NCBI GenBank assembly: GCA_964634645.1
Contig: CAZWKI010000001.1
Coordinates: 1-54,513, forward strand
Length of the DNA: 54,513 bases
Reading direction: 5' to 3'
Source of the DNA: CAZWKI01 sp964634645
GTDB taxonomy: Bacteria > Patescibacteriota > Patescibacteriia > UBA1558 > S5-K13
Numbering within the stretch: position 1 is the first letter of the stretch; every line of letters starts with the position of its first letter. A program made the translations under genes and the position numbers. The notes beneath the pieces were generated by a model. That model had not been told where the DNA came from and did no database searches. It saw only the letters and a program-made list of their open reading frames with translations. Shown here piece by piece: positions 47,409 through 54,513 of this stretch.

Positions 47409-47768
47409 ATGAAAAACAAAAACAAAGTAAAGATGTTTTTAATGGGTTTTGTAGCCCTAGTAATTTTAATTTCTTTGTCTGGATGTGGAAAAAAAGTAGA
47501 AAATACTCCCGCACCACAAATAAATACGCCTACAGACATTGAGGAAGAAATAATGGGTCTTCCAAATACAGAAGTTGTCCCAACGACAACAACAAACCCA
47601 GATCAAGAAACAGTGAACCCAACAACCAAAACAATAAAGAGTAGTGATATAAAAGCTGCTTTAAGTGGTTTGGACGATATCACTGTTGATGACAGTGATG
47701 ATTCAGCTGACTTAGATTCATTAGAAGAAGCTGATGATTCAAGTGATATAGATAGTATAGAAGAGTAA
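47409..47768 (+). CDS. small acidic lipoprotein
   Basis: 119 residues. A signal peptide with lipobox LSGC (cysteine near 26) gives a lipid-anchored protein. The mature part is a Pro/Thr-rich linker, then a very acidic Asp/Ser tail (DDSDDSADLDSLEEADDSSD). No fold recognised. The same A-rich leader and the close spacing link it to the downstream secreted protein. Confidence 0.8.
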   Translation: MKNKNKVKMFLMGFVALVILISLSGCGKKVENTPAPQINTPTDIEEEIMGLPNTEVVPTTTTNPDQETVNPTTKTIKSSDIKAALSGLDDITVDDSDDSADLDSLEEADDSSDIDSIEE

Positions 47769-47796
47769 TATTAATTAATAAAATAAAAACAAAAAT

Positions 47797-49062
47797 ATGA
47801 AAAAACTATTATTAGGAATATTTATGGGGGCTATGGTTTTTTGTTTAGTGCCTATTTTATATGCACAGGCAGAAGTTGATGAAGGCGCACCACTTGTAGA
47901 AGTAACGCCCGTACCAAACCCAACAGATAAAAATACTCCAGATTATACATTTAATAGCCCTAAACCAGGAACAATATACTATGAGGGCGATTGTTCTTCT
48001 ATATCTACTGAAGTTATAGAAGGAAACAATACAATTACTTTTAATGAGCTTGATGATGACACATATGACAATTGTAAAATAAGGGTACAATATGGCCCCA
48101 CAGTTACATCTCCTTGGTTACTTATAACACCCTTTACTGTTGATGCCATACCAGAAGTTAACATTCTTGATACGCAGTGGGCAAGAACACAAAGAAAATA
48201 TGCCACCTCTTCTGAACGTCTTATAATATCTGCAGACAAGCTTATAGGAAAAATAAATGCAGCAAGCACTACACTGGCTCAAGTTAATAGTCTAAACTTA
48301 TTTATAGGAGAGATAAATACTCAAAAGACCATAATAAATACATTTAAAACAAATTTGCTTGCAGAGGCTGTTCCATCAACAGTAGAGCTTTATAATCAAA
48401 GAAAAAATGAACTAAAAACATCAATAAGTTCTTTTAAGAGCGGATTGAAAAATAGCAATACCAAATTTTCTTGGCTAAAGACAACAAATAATCTTTTCAA
48501 ATATGCCGATAGATCAAAAATAAAAGTTCAAGACGCATCTACAAAGGGTTTAATATCAGCAAATATAGGAGAAAGTTTGCTTGCAGCATATGATTCAGAA
48601 AAGACAGCTATAAATACATATATTGGAACAATATCTGCAATGAGTATTTCTACGACTACAAAAGCAGCCTTTAAAAATCAGGTAAGAGTATTTAAGGGTA
48701 ATTTTAAGAACATAAACAAAAGATTTAGTTTGGAAAGATCAACAATAACCAAATTAGATCTTAAATTGAATGCACCCGTAGAAGGAACTGATCCAAGAAA
48801 ATGGGGTATACATTCAATGTTTAACGTTTTATCAGAGCAGGGTTATTGTATAAATGCAGACGTTGTAAAACCCCTTATTGATGAACTTCAAAATAGATTA
48901 GATACAAGGCAAGACCAATTAAATGAGATAAGAAATCTAGCTACAGCATATACGTTTACAGATATAAGAACAAAAGTAAATGTAATGAAGACTGAACTTA
49001 GAACAGATTATGCTAAACTTATAGAATTAAGCGATGCTTGTATTCTTCCTACACAAGATTAA
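47797..49062 (+). CDS. secreted helical protein, unknown function
   Basis: 421 residues. Signal peptide 1-25 (LLLGIFMGAMVFCLVPILYAQA). Residues about 45-115 look like a small beta domain with a disulphide pair (GDCSS, YDNCK). The remainder is long amphipathic helices with repeated F-K-x-x-L/F and K-N-x-N-K/T-x-F patterns (SFKSGLKNSNTKFSWL, VFKGNFKNINKRFSL), suggesting an internally duplicated helical bundle. I recognise no family. It follows the lipoprotein by 28 nt and ends at a hairpin terminator. Confidence 0.7.
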   Translation: MKKLLLGIFMGAMVFCLVPILYAQAEVDEGAPLVEVTPVPNPTDKNTPDYTFNSPKPGTIYYEGDCSSISTEVIEGNNTITFNELDDDTYDNCKIRVQYGPTVTSPWLLITPFTVDAIPEVNILDTQWARTQRKYATSSERLIISADKLIGKINAASTTLAQVNSLNLFIGEINTQKTIINTFKTNLLAEAVPSTVELYNQRKNELKTSISSFKSGLKNSNTKFSWLKTTNNLFKYADRSKIKVQDASTKGLISANIGESLLAAYDSEKTAINTYIGTISAMSISTTTKAAFKNQVRVFKGNFKNINKRFSLERSTITKLDLKLNAPVEGTDPRKWGIHSMFNVLSEQGYCINADVVKPLIDELQNRLDTRQDQLNEIRNLATAYTFTDIRTKVNVMKTELRTDYAKLIELSDACILPTQD

Positions 49063-49084
49063 AATAAATATAATTTTTAAAAAC

Positions 49085-49117
49085 AAGACTCTGGATTTTA
49101 TATCCAGGGTCTTTGTT
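49085..49117 (+). terminator. hairpin after the secreted helical protein
   Basis: AAGACTCTGGAT (49085-49096) pairs with ATCCAGGGTCTT (49102-49113, one G-T), followed by TGTTG, a weak T tract. Confidence 0.65.
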
Positions 49118-49227
49118 GATGGCGTATTTAGCAATATTTACAATTTTTGTTTAATGTTTTAGAATAAGTTATAAAGTTGAAAGTTGTATAGAGAGGGGTT
49201 GTTAAATAATTTTTTTTAAGCCAATTA

Positions 49228-49259
49228 ACCTTACTAATCCCACTAATTTCACTAATCTC
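49228..49259 (+). repeat. ACTAAT-type array before clpC
   Basis: Units TTACTAATCCC, ACTAATTTC and ACTAATCTC follow each other up to the ATG of clpC. No promoter elements recognised. Confidence 0.55.
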
Positions 49260-51775
49260 ATGGAAAATATAAGCGATATATTTGGAAAATTTTCAAAACG
49301 TCTTAAGTCAATTCTTATAAAGGCACAGGATTTGGCGATTACATTGAATAAATCTGAAATTGATTTNNNNNNNNNNATTTTTGGGACTTGCTTTATGTTT
49401 TGTCTACTGATAAAGGTTCAATTGCTTATAATTTTTTGCATGACCTGAATATTACAGAAGAGGAGCTCAAAACCCAAATAACAAAAAATTCAAATTTGAA
49501 AGATGATAAAAAAAGAGAAATTCCAGTTTTTTCAGAAAGCTCTCAAAAAATTATTGAGCGCGCTGTAAAAATTGCTTATCAAAATGAGCATCCATATATT
49601 GGAACAGAGCATTTACTCTATGCAATATTTGATAGCAATATAAAAGAGTTCGATAAATTTTTAGAAGAAAGAAATATAAAAAAAGAAGAACTTTTGAAAA
49701 ATATTGATAGCGTACTTATTCACACCGACAAGCTTACTGATATTATTGATTCAAATTTGTCGGGTATTTCATCGCTTGAAAAAATGATACTGGGAAATCA
49801 GTTTGGAGATCAAGTGACACAAGCACAATTTACAATAGAACTCACCAGTGAAGAAGTGCAAAAAAAAATAGATCCAGTTGTGGGAAGGAAAAAAGAAATA
49901 GATAGACTTATTCAAATTCTTTGCAGACGTACAAAAAACAATCCAATATTACTCGGTGAGCCAGGAGTTGGAAAGACCGCTATTGTAGAAGGACTTGCGA
50001 AGAAAATTCTGGAACGTGATGTGCCGGATATATTACTTGATAAAAAAATTATTGCACTGGATCTAGGAGCTGTAATATCTGGAACTATTTATAGAGGAGA
50101 ATTTGAAAAAAGATTGAAACAAATTATTGATGACGCAAAACACGACGATAATATAATTTTATTTATTGATGAGATTCATACCCTTGTTGGAACAGGCGCT
50201 ACGAGTGGTCAGCTTGACGCTGCCAATTTGCTCAAGCCAGAACTTGCAAAAGGTGATTTGAAGGTAATAGGCGCTACAACAATAAATGAATACAAAAAAT
50301 ATGTAGAATCAGATCCTGCATTTGAAAGAAGGTTTCAAACAATTATAATTGATGAGCCGAATTTAAGCGAAACGAAAAATATTTTATATGGTTTGAAGTC
50401 TGCTTATGAAAAATATCATAGAGTAGAGATAACAGACGATGCCATTGATACCGCAATTGAACTAAGCCAAAGGTATTTGCCAGAAAAGTTTTTGCCAGAC
50501 AAGGCGATAGATCTGATAGACGAAGCAGCATCAAAGTTCAAAGTAAAAAAATCAAAAAATAACAATTTCAAAAAAGTTCTTGGACTAAAAAATGAGCTCA
50601 ATCTTACAATAAAAGATAAAGAAGAGGCAATAAATAACGATGATTATGAAGGAGCGATATCTTACAAAGAAAGAGAGGACAAAATAATTCAAGAGCTAAA
50701 TAATATAGAAAAGAAAAGCAAAAAGAATACAAAATTATTTGGAAAAATTACTGAGATTGAAATTGCAGAAATTATTTCAAAGACGACAAACATTCCAATT
50801 GAAGATCTTATGAAATCAGAAAAGAAAAAATTAATCAATCTAGAAAAATCTATTTCAAAATATATAATAGGTCAAGATGAAATTATAAAAGAAATTGCAG
50901 AATACATTAGACGTGCGAAAGCTGGACTTGCAAACCCAAACAAACCCCTCGCTTCCTTTGTATTTCTTGGGCCAAGTGGTGTGGGCAAAACAGAGACAGC
51001 AAAAGTTTTGGCAAAGTATGTTTACAATGATGAAAAAGCTCTTATTAGAATTGATATGTCTGAGTTTTCAGAAAAGTTCAATTCTTCAAAGCTTATTGGT
51101 TCACCGGCTGGATATGTTGGTTACAAAGACCAAAATAAATTTACAGATTTGGTAAGAGTAAAACCATACTCAATAGTGCTTCTTGATGAGATAGAAAAAG
51201 CTCATCCAGATGTTTTCAATTTGTTTTTGCCAATTTTGGAAGATGGATATATAAGTGATGCAACGGGACGAAAGATAAATTTCAAAAACACAATTATTAT
51301 AATGACTTCAAATATTGGAAATGAACAGTTTAACAAACAAGCATCTTTTGGTTTCAATATTGAAAGTGAAAACAAAAAAGAATTTTTAGAACAAGAGTAT
51401 AAAAATTTGGAAAAAAAGATTACAGATTCTTTATCAGATTATTTCAGGCCAGAATTTATAAATAGAATTGATAAAATATTAGTTTTCAAACCACTTGATA
51501 TAATTAGTGTTTCTCAGATTGCAAAATTAGAAATGAGTGAAGTTTTAGAGAGATTAAGTTCAAAAAAAATAAATTTGAATATTGATGAAAATGTTTATAA
51601 ATATTTGGCAGAAAAATCTTTTAATCCACAAATGGGAGCAAGACCACTGAAACGTTTTATACAAGACAAAATTGAGAATCTAATAGCAAATGAGATTTTG
51701 GCAGACAATATTAAATCAGGAAGCAGCGTCAGAATTTTATTGGAAAACGAGAAAATAAAGCTTGAAAAAGTTTAG
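49260..51775 (+). CDS. clpC: ATP-dependent Clp protease ATPase subunit ClpC (gap near N-terminus)
   Basis: Hsp100 unfoldase of about 838 residues that partners ClpP. It starts MENISDIFGKFSKRLKSIL and runs into a 10-N gap at about residue 37; the frame then resumes shifted (FWDLLYVLSTDKGSIAYNF), so the true gap length must be 2 modulo 3. Then come Clp-N repeats, AAA1 with Walker A GEPGVGKT near 235 and Walker B FIDEIH, a UVR motif in the middle region (about 445-483, NNDDYEGAISYKEREDKI), AAA2 with GPSGVGKTE near 571 and LLDEIEKAHPD, and the Clp C-terminal domain. The UVR motif distinguishes ClpC from ClpA. No clpP is in the window. Confidence 0.93.
49367..49376. other. assembly gap (10 N) in clpC
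   Basis: Ten N placeholder. The frames on the two sides differ by one step, so the real missing length is not 10; 2 or 5 bases would give a normal-looking ClpC N-domain. Confidence 0.99.
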
Positions 51776-51803
51776 TTATTCTGTTAAGCTAGGTTTAAAT
51801 GAG

Positions 51804-51828
51804 TCGCAGAGTTTTGCGATCTGTTTTT
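51804..51828 (+). terminator. intrinsic terminator of clpC
   Basis: TCGCA (51804-51808) pairs with TGCGA (51815-51819), loop GAGTTT, followed by TCTGTTTTT. Confidence 0.65.
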
Positions 51829-51845
51829 ATTTGTTATTTTTAAAT

Positions 51846-51896
51846 AGTAAGGGGTAAGTAGCAAGGGGTAAGTAGTAAGGTGTAGGGTGTAAGAGT
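51846..51896 (+). repeat. AAGGGGTAAGTAG array, left flank of the four-helix-bundle gene
   Basis: About four units of roughly 14 bp (AGTAAGGGGTA, AGTAGCAAGGGGTA, AGTAGTAAGGTGTA, GGGTGTAAGAG) run up to the ATG at 51897. The same motif family is inverted on the other side of the gene. Confidence 0.8.
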
Positions 51897-52274
51897 ATGG
51901 AAAATGAAAATAAAATTCTGACATTTACAGATTTGAAGGTTTGGCAAGTAAGTCGAAAGCTTGTTTTTTGTGTTTATTCTTTTACAAAAAATTTTCCCAA
52001 AGAAGAAAGATTTTCACTAGCCAGTCAAATGAGAAGATCTTCTATTTCTATTATATCCAATATTGCAGAGGGTTTTAGTAGAATACACTATAAAGAAAAA
52101 ATTTATTTTTATTCAATAGCCCTTGGTTCACTGACAGAGCTACAAAGTCAAATAATTATAGCTAGAGATTTAGATTATTTAGACAAGGACTTATATCAAA
52201 ATGTTATAGAGAAGACAGTGAGTGTACATAAAATGTTAAATGGCCTTATTAAAAGTATAAAAAAATTATTATAA
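51897..52274 (+). CDS. four-helix-bundle protein (S23/IVS type)
   Basis: 125 residues of the family known from proteins encoded in 23S rRNA intervening sequences. Signature parts: FTDLKVWQVSRKLV, FPKEERFSLASQMRRSSISI, NIAEGFSRIHYKEKIYF, GSLTELQSQI. The fold is a four-helix bundle and the family is structurally related to Avd of diversity-generating retroelements. No rRNA and no reverse transcriptase is nearby. The gene sits between inverted G-rich/C-rich short arrays, which points to a small mobile unit. Molecular role unknown. Confidence 0.93.
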   Translation: MENENKILTFTDLKVWQVSRKLVFCVYSFTKNFPKEERFSLASQMRRSSISIISNIAEGFSRIHYKEKIYFYSIALGSLTELQSQIIIARDLDYLDKDLYQNVIEKTVSVHKMLNGLIKSIKKLL

Positions 52275-52285
52275 AAAACATTGTT

Positions 52286-52324
52286 CCTTATCCCTTACCC
52301 CTTATTTCCTTATCCCTCAATCAA
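52286..52324 (-). repeat. inverted GGGATAAGG/GGGGTAAGG array, right flank of the four-helix-bundle gene
   Basis: On the plus strand it reads TTCCTTATCCCTTACCCC then TTATTTCCTTATCCCTC. The reverse complement matches the GGGGTAAG units left of the gene and the GGGATAAGGG units after leuS (13019-13080). Confidence 0.8.
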
Positions 52325-52328
52325 CAAT

Positions 52329-52973
52329 ATGCTAAAAAAACTAACAAAACTCATCCTAGACACACTCTTCCCAATTGAATGCGTTTCATGTGGCAAAACA
52401 GGTTTTTTTATATGTGATAATTGTTTTAGTAAAATTGAAATTAATAAAGTAGAAACATTTCAAAATGAATGTATATCGGCTGTTCATGTTGCATCTTCAT
52501 ATCATCAGAAAGTGTTACAAAATTTAATTCACTTTTTCAAATATCAATTTATAGAAAGCATTGGAAATGATTTGTCAAAAATTATTATAAAATATTATCT
52601 GCAGATTGAAATTAAACTAGAAAATCCAATTATTATTCCCGTGCCACTTCATAAGAATAGATTAATGGAAAGATGTTTTAATCAGTCAGAGGTGTTAGCA
52701 AAAAATTTTTGTAATTATTTTAAATATGAAATACAAAAAGATATAGTTGCAAGAAAATTGAATACAAAACATCAAGCAGATTTAAAAAAAGAGGATAGAA
52801 TAAAAAATATACACAATGCCTTTTATATTCAAAATCAGGAAGTTATAAAAAATAGAAATATTTTAATAATTGATGATGTTTATACAACCGGCTCAACAGT
52901 TTTGGAAATTGCGAAATTATTGAGATCATATGGAGCAAATGAAATATGTTGTCTTGTAATTGCAAAAAATTAA
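52329..52973 (+). CDS. ComF family phosphoribosyltransferase-like protein
   Basis: 214 residues from the ATG at 52329; the frame extends back to a TTG at 52281, but that part only translates the C-rich array. An N-terminal zinc ribbon CVSCGKTGFFICDNC (about 19-33), a middle region with IPVPLHKNRLMERCFNQSE and the PRPP loop ILIIDDVYTTGSTV (about 178-191) are all present. In competent bacteria ComF acts in DNA uptake; Patescibacteria often keep it, fitting uptake of foreign DNA as a nucleotide source. Followed by a terminator. Confidence 0.93.
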   Translation: MLKKLTKLILDTLFPIECVSCGKTGFFICDNCFSKIEINKVETFQNECISAVHVASSYHQKVLQNLIHFFKYQFIESIGNDLSKIIIKYYLQIEIKLENPIIIPVPLHKNRLMERCFNQSEVLAKNFCNYFKYEIQKDIVARKLNTKHQADLKKEDRIKNIHNAFYIQNQEVIKNRNILIIDDVYTTGSTVLEIAKLLRSYGANEICCLVIAKN

Positions 52974-52995
52974 AGCCCTGTTTTGAGGCAGGGCT
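52974..52995. terminator. bidirectional terminator between comF-like gene and the unknown gene
   Basis: AGCCCTG (52974-52980) pairs with CAGGGCT (52989-52995). On the minus strand it is followed by TTAATTTTTT; on the plus strand by ATTCATTT. The two flanking genes converge here. Confidence 0.75.
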
Positions 52996-53001
52996 ATTCA
53001 T

Positions 53002-53586
53002 TTATATGTTTTTTATAATTTGTTCTAGGTAATCTTTATTTTCTTGGAAATACGCTTGTTGAATTCTTGACCAGGTTTCACAATGCATAAGTGGGCAAGT
53101 GCAAGCAGATTTTTTCCATGGATTTGTTTTGTGGTTTGCTATTTTCCAATTTGCAATATTTTCATCCCAGATCAAAACAATATCTTCTGGTAATAGTTGC
53201 CAGCGCAATATTCTTTGTTCAAGAATGAAACTATTTGCATTTGATCCAATAGAGCAGGTAAGCTCACTTATTACCCTAGGTTCAAATTCGTTGCATAATA
53301 CAAAAGATTTCCAGATACCTTCTTTTAAATTTTGCTCAGGATAGGTAAGAGAATTGTTTATTGGCTTGATTGGTATTTTTTCTTCATTGTGTTCCTCGAG
53401 CCCTTTGTTTGCTTTTTCAATAAGATTATAAACCTCTTTGAATTGTAAGCATTTACAATTAGTAAAATTCATTTTTCCATCAAAAGGATTTTCATGATAA
53501 ATCTTGTCTTCAACACTTCTTATTGCAAATATTAGTTGCATTTTTAGTAAGACAAGAGCGTCGGGGTTCATTTTCTTGGGGCTCAT
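53002..53586 (-). CDS. uncharacterised cysteine-containing soluble protein
   Basis: 194 residues, no signal peptide or membrane segment. The start ATG at 53586 is preceded by AAGGAGG at 5-nt distance, the best Shine-Dalgarno seen in the window. An N-terminal helical part has NCKCLQF, a middle part ELTCSIGSNANSFILEQRI, and near the end a cysteine/histidine cluster (CTCPLMHC, then CETW), possibly a metal site. No family recognised. It has its own promoter, divergent from the ferredoxin gene. Confidence 0.75.
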   Translation of the reverse strand: MSPKKMNPDALVLLKMQLIFAIRSVEDKIYHENPFDGKMNFTNCKCLQFKEVYNLIEKANKGLEEHNEEKIPIKPINNSLTYPEQNLKEGIWKSFVLCNEFEPRVISELTCSIGSNANSFILEQRILRWQLLPEDIVLIWDENIANWKIANHKTNPWKKSACTCPLMHCETWSRIQQAYFQENKDYLEQIIKNI

Positions 53587-53616
53587 TTTTCCTCCTTATA
53601 TTTTTTGATTTTATTT

Positions 53617-53644
53617 ATCTTAACACGAATTTTGATATTGTCAA
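53617..53644 (-). promoter_or_regulatory. promoter of the unknown 194-residue protein gene
   Basis: Minus strand: consensus TTGACA (53644-53639), 16-nt spacer, TAAGAT (53622-53617). Confidence 0.6.
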
Positions 53645-53652
53645 TAAGGACT

Positions 53653-53683
53653 TTGTAAAAATTTTTATTTGTGTTAATATAAT
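53653..53683 (+). promoter_or_regulatory. promoter of the ferredoxin gene
   Basis: Consensus TATAAT at 53678-53683; the nearest -35-like TTGTAA (53653-53658) is 19 nt away, longer than ideal. Confidence 0.45.
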
Positions 53684-53708
53684 ATTACGAATAAATATTT
53701 GTGAATAA

Positions 53709-53738
53709 AAAAATCACATTATTTCATATGTGGTTTTT
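53709..53738. promoter_or_regulatory. terminator-like hairpin in the ferredoxin leader
   Basis: AAAAATCACAT (53709-53719) pairs with ATGTGGTTTTT (53728-53738, one G-T) around an 8-nt loop. It lies between the promoter and the AAGGA Shine-Dalgarno (53739-53743). On the minus strand it is followed by seven T. It could attenuate ferredoxin expression or block antisense transcription. Confidence 0.55.
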
Positions 53739-53750
53739 AAGGAAAAAAAT

Positions 53751-53936
53751 ATGATTAAGGTAAAAATTGACAGTTCGAAATGTATTGGATGTGGTACTTG
53801 CGTATCTCTATGCCCTGAAAGATTTGAAATGAATGGAAACAAGGCAAAGGTAAAAGAAGATGATATTGAATGTAATTGTGACCTGGAAGATATTATAGAA
53901 AACTGTCCCGTTGAAGCAATTTCAAAAGACGAATAG
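53751..53936 (+). CDS. ferredoxin, [4Fe-4S] type
   Basis: 61 residues from the ATG at 53751, chosen because AAGGA lies 7 nt upstream; a GTG at 53730 falls inside the leader hairpin. Cluster ligands: CIGCGTC then VSLCPE (C-x2-C-x2-C-x3-CP pattern), with a fourth or structural cysteine in NCPVEAI near the end and an extra CNC pair in the middle. It is a small soluble electron carrier. No partner oxidoreductase is in the window. Stop TAG. Confidence 0.93.
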   Translation: MIKVKIDSSKCIGCGTCVSLCPERFEMNGNKAKVKEDDIECNCDLEDIIENCPVEAISKDE

Positions 53937-53947
53937 ACAAACAATAA

Positions 53948-53979
53948 AAAATAGTCCCGAATTATATCGGGGCTATTTT
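53948..53979. terminator. bidirectional terminator after ferredoxin
   Basis: AAAATAGTCCCGA (53948-53960) pairs with TCGGGGCTATTTT (53967-53979, one G-T), with T/A-rich sequence on both sides. It serves the convergent ferredoxin and membrane-protein genes and overlaps the latter's stop codon by two bases. Confidence 0.85.
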
Positions 53980-54430
53980 ATTTATAAAAAGTTAGTAAAA
54001 ATATTAATATTGGGATTGCTTGAAAGCAATAAAATAAAATAGATTTTTGTTCTATATTAAATACTTGATGCGCAAAATGATTTATGTCCGATGCCCATTT
54101 GAAAAATTTTACATTGAAGACCCTATAAAATCCCCAAAGAAAATCAGGGGCCACAGCTCCAAGAACCGCGGGAATTATTTTTATTAAACTTGTATTATAA
54201 TTTTTGTAAAATAATAGAAATAATGTTGCGGTAAAAAAAAGATCAAGGAAAGCCATTGCAGCAAGATTTTTTTTGTCATTTGAAAAACCTTTTGTTATTG
54301 TGTTTTCTTTTCCATGTGGGATGGCATCAAACACATAGTGCAAAAAAAAGTTAAGAAAAAATAATGATGCCGGATCATTTATAAATTTTGTGCTTGATAA
54401 TGCTATTAGTGAATGAGCTGTTAAAAACAT
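53978..54430 (-). CDS. small multi-pass membrane protein, DUF457-like
   Basis: 150 residues with about four hydrophobic segments. HSLIALSS near the start, FFLHYVFDAIPHGKEN (H-x3-D-x-IPH) and a later APDFLW and DINHFAHQ give a histidine/aspartate pattern resembling membrane-bound metal-dependent hydrolases of the DUF457 (YdjM) group. Activity is not established. The ATG is at 54430. Confidence 0.65.
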   Translation of the reverse strand: MFLTAHSLIALSSTKFINDPASLFFLNFFLHYVFDAIPHGKENTITKGFSNDKKNLAAMAFLDLFFTATLFLLFYKNYNTSLIKIIPAVLGAVAPDFLWGFYRVFNVKFFKWASDINHFAHQVFNIEQKSILFYCFQAIPILIFLLTFYK

Positions 54431-54471
54431 TTTTTTAAAATTATGTAATAATTATAACAAAAATAAAAATA

Positions 54472-54494
54472 AAAAACACTTTTGAAAGTGTTTT
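54472..54494 (-). terminator. intrinsic terminator directly after the tRNA gene
   Basis: Minus strand: AAAACACTTT (54494-54485) pairs perfectly with AAAGTGTTTT (54482-54473), followed by a T run. It begins at the last base of the tRNA CCA end. Confidence 0.85.
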
Positions 54495-54513
54495 GGTAGC
54501 AGGGGCGAGGATC
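54494..54513 (-). tRNA. 3' end of a tRNA gene, cut by the window edge
   Basis: On the minus strand the last 20 bases read GATCCTCGCCCCTGCTACCA: the end of a T loop, the 3' half of the T stem (CTCGC), an acceptor strand (CCCTGCT), discriminator A and an encoded CCA. A terminator follows at once. The anticodon lies outside, so identity is unknown; the 5' end should read AGCAGGG. Confidence 0.75.

Noticed and set aside
51897..52274. Diversity-generating retroelement (Avd-like protein)
   Set aside because: No reverse transcriptase, template or variable repeat is present; the protein fits the four-helix-bundle/S23 family.
52281..52328. ComF-like protein starting at the TTG at 52281
   Set aside because: The extra residues (MFLIPYPLFPYPS) simply translate the C-rich spacer array; ATG 52329 gives a normal family N-terminus.

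Overview
The window is strongly AT-rich bacterial DNA, most likely from a member of the Candidate Phyla Radiation (Patescibacteria, Parcubacteria-like). Signs of this are the gene set, few Shine-Dalgarno sites, an almost complete preference for TAA stops, ribosomal protein S6 and EF-P of the CPR type, a VirB6/TrbL-like membrane protein beside a giant cysteine-rich secreted protein, many TSP3 calcium-repeat and PsbP-like membrane-anchored proteins, and orphan four-helix-bundle and GxxExxY genes. UGA is not read as an amino acid: no recognised gene contains an internal TGA. The contig carries two 10-N scaffold gaps, inside the giant gene and inside clpC, so some broken genes may be assembly errors.

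Layout. 0.2-10.4 kb, minus strand: a LysM/M23 cell-wall hydrolase followed by a 2935-residue cyclic beta-glucan synthase (NdvB type). 10.6-17 kb, plus strand: leuS, an MFS permease, rsmA and a frameshifted GT-C-like membrane protein. 17.2-32.1 kb, plus strand: a TSP3-repeat membrane protein, then a tight cluster of a 3040-residue secreted cysteine-rich protein, a VirB6/TrbL-like protein with a very long C-terminal region and an unknown 477-residue protein; together these look like a surface or secretion apparatus. 32.2-34.1 kb, minus strand: rpsF-ssb-rpsR-efp. 34.3-39 kb, plus strand: gpmI, an IolC-C-terminus-like (DUF2090) protein, a ZIP metal transporter and a PsbP-like protein. 39.1-40.4 kb, minus strand: an L,D-transpeptidase and a YgjP-type metallopeptidase. 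40.5-53 kb, plus strand: secG, an orphan solute-binding protein, rnj, an interrupted trpS, GxxExxY, htpX, a lipoprotein, a secreted helical protein, clpC, a four-helix-bundle protein and a ComF-type phosphoribosyltransferase. 53-54.5 kb: an unknown protein, a ferredoxin, a small membrane protein and the 3' end of a tRNA gene.

The most striking non-coding feature is a pair of about 130-bp elements (32100-32225 and 38954-39089). Each exactly fills the space between the stop codons of two convergent genes. Each folds as a three-way junction: a long outer stem enclosing a GC-richer GTAGAG hairpin and an AACATGG-type hairpin. The outer stems of the two copies differ in sequence but keep their pairing. 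Each copy carries a terminator-like hairpin for each direction. A second theme is short-period degenerate arrays in the spacers. Two orphan small genes (the four-helix-bundle and GxxExxY genes) are each bracketed by such arrays in inverted orientation, which suggests small mobile units. Two genes are broken by single small events: trpS by one in-frame TAA, and the membrane protein at 15450 by a 5-bp tandem duplication. The LysM/M23 gene reads open for about 89 codons upstream of its first usual start codon.
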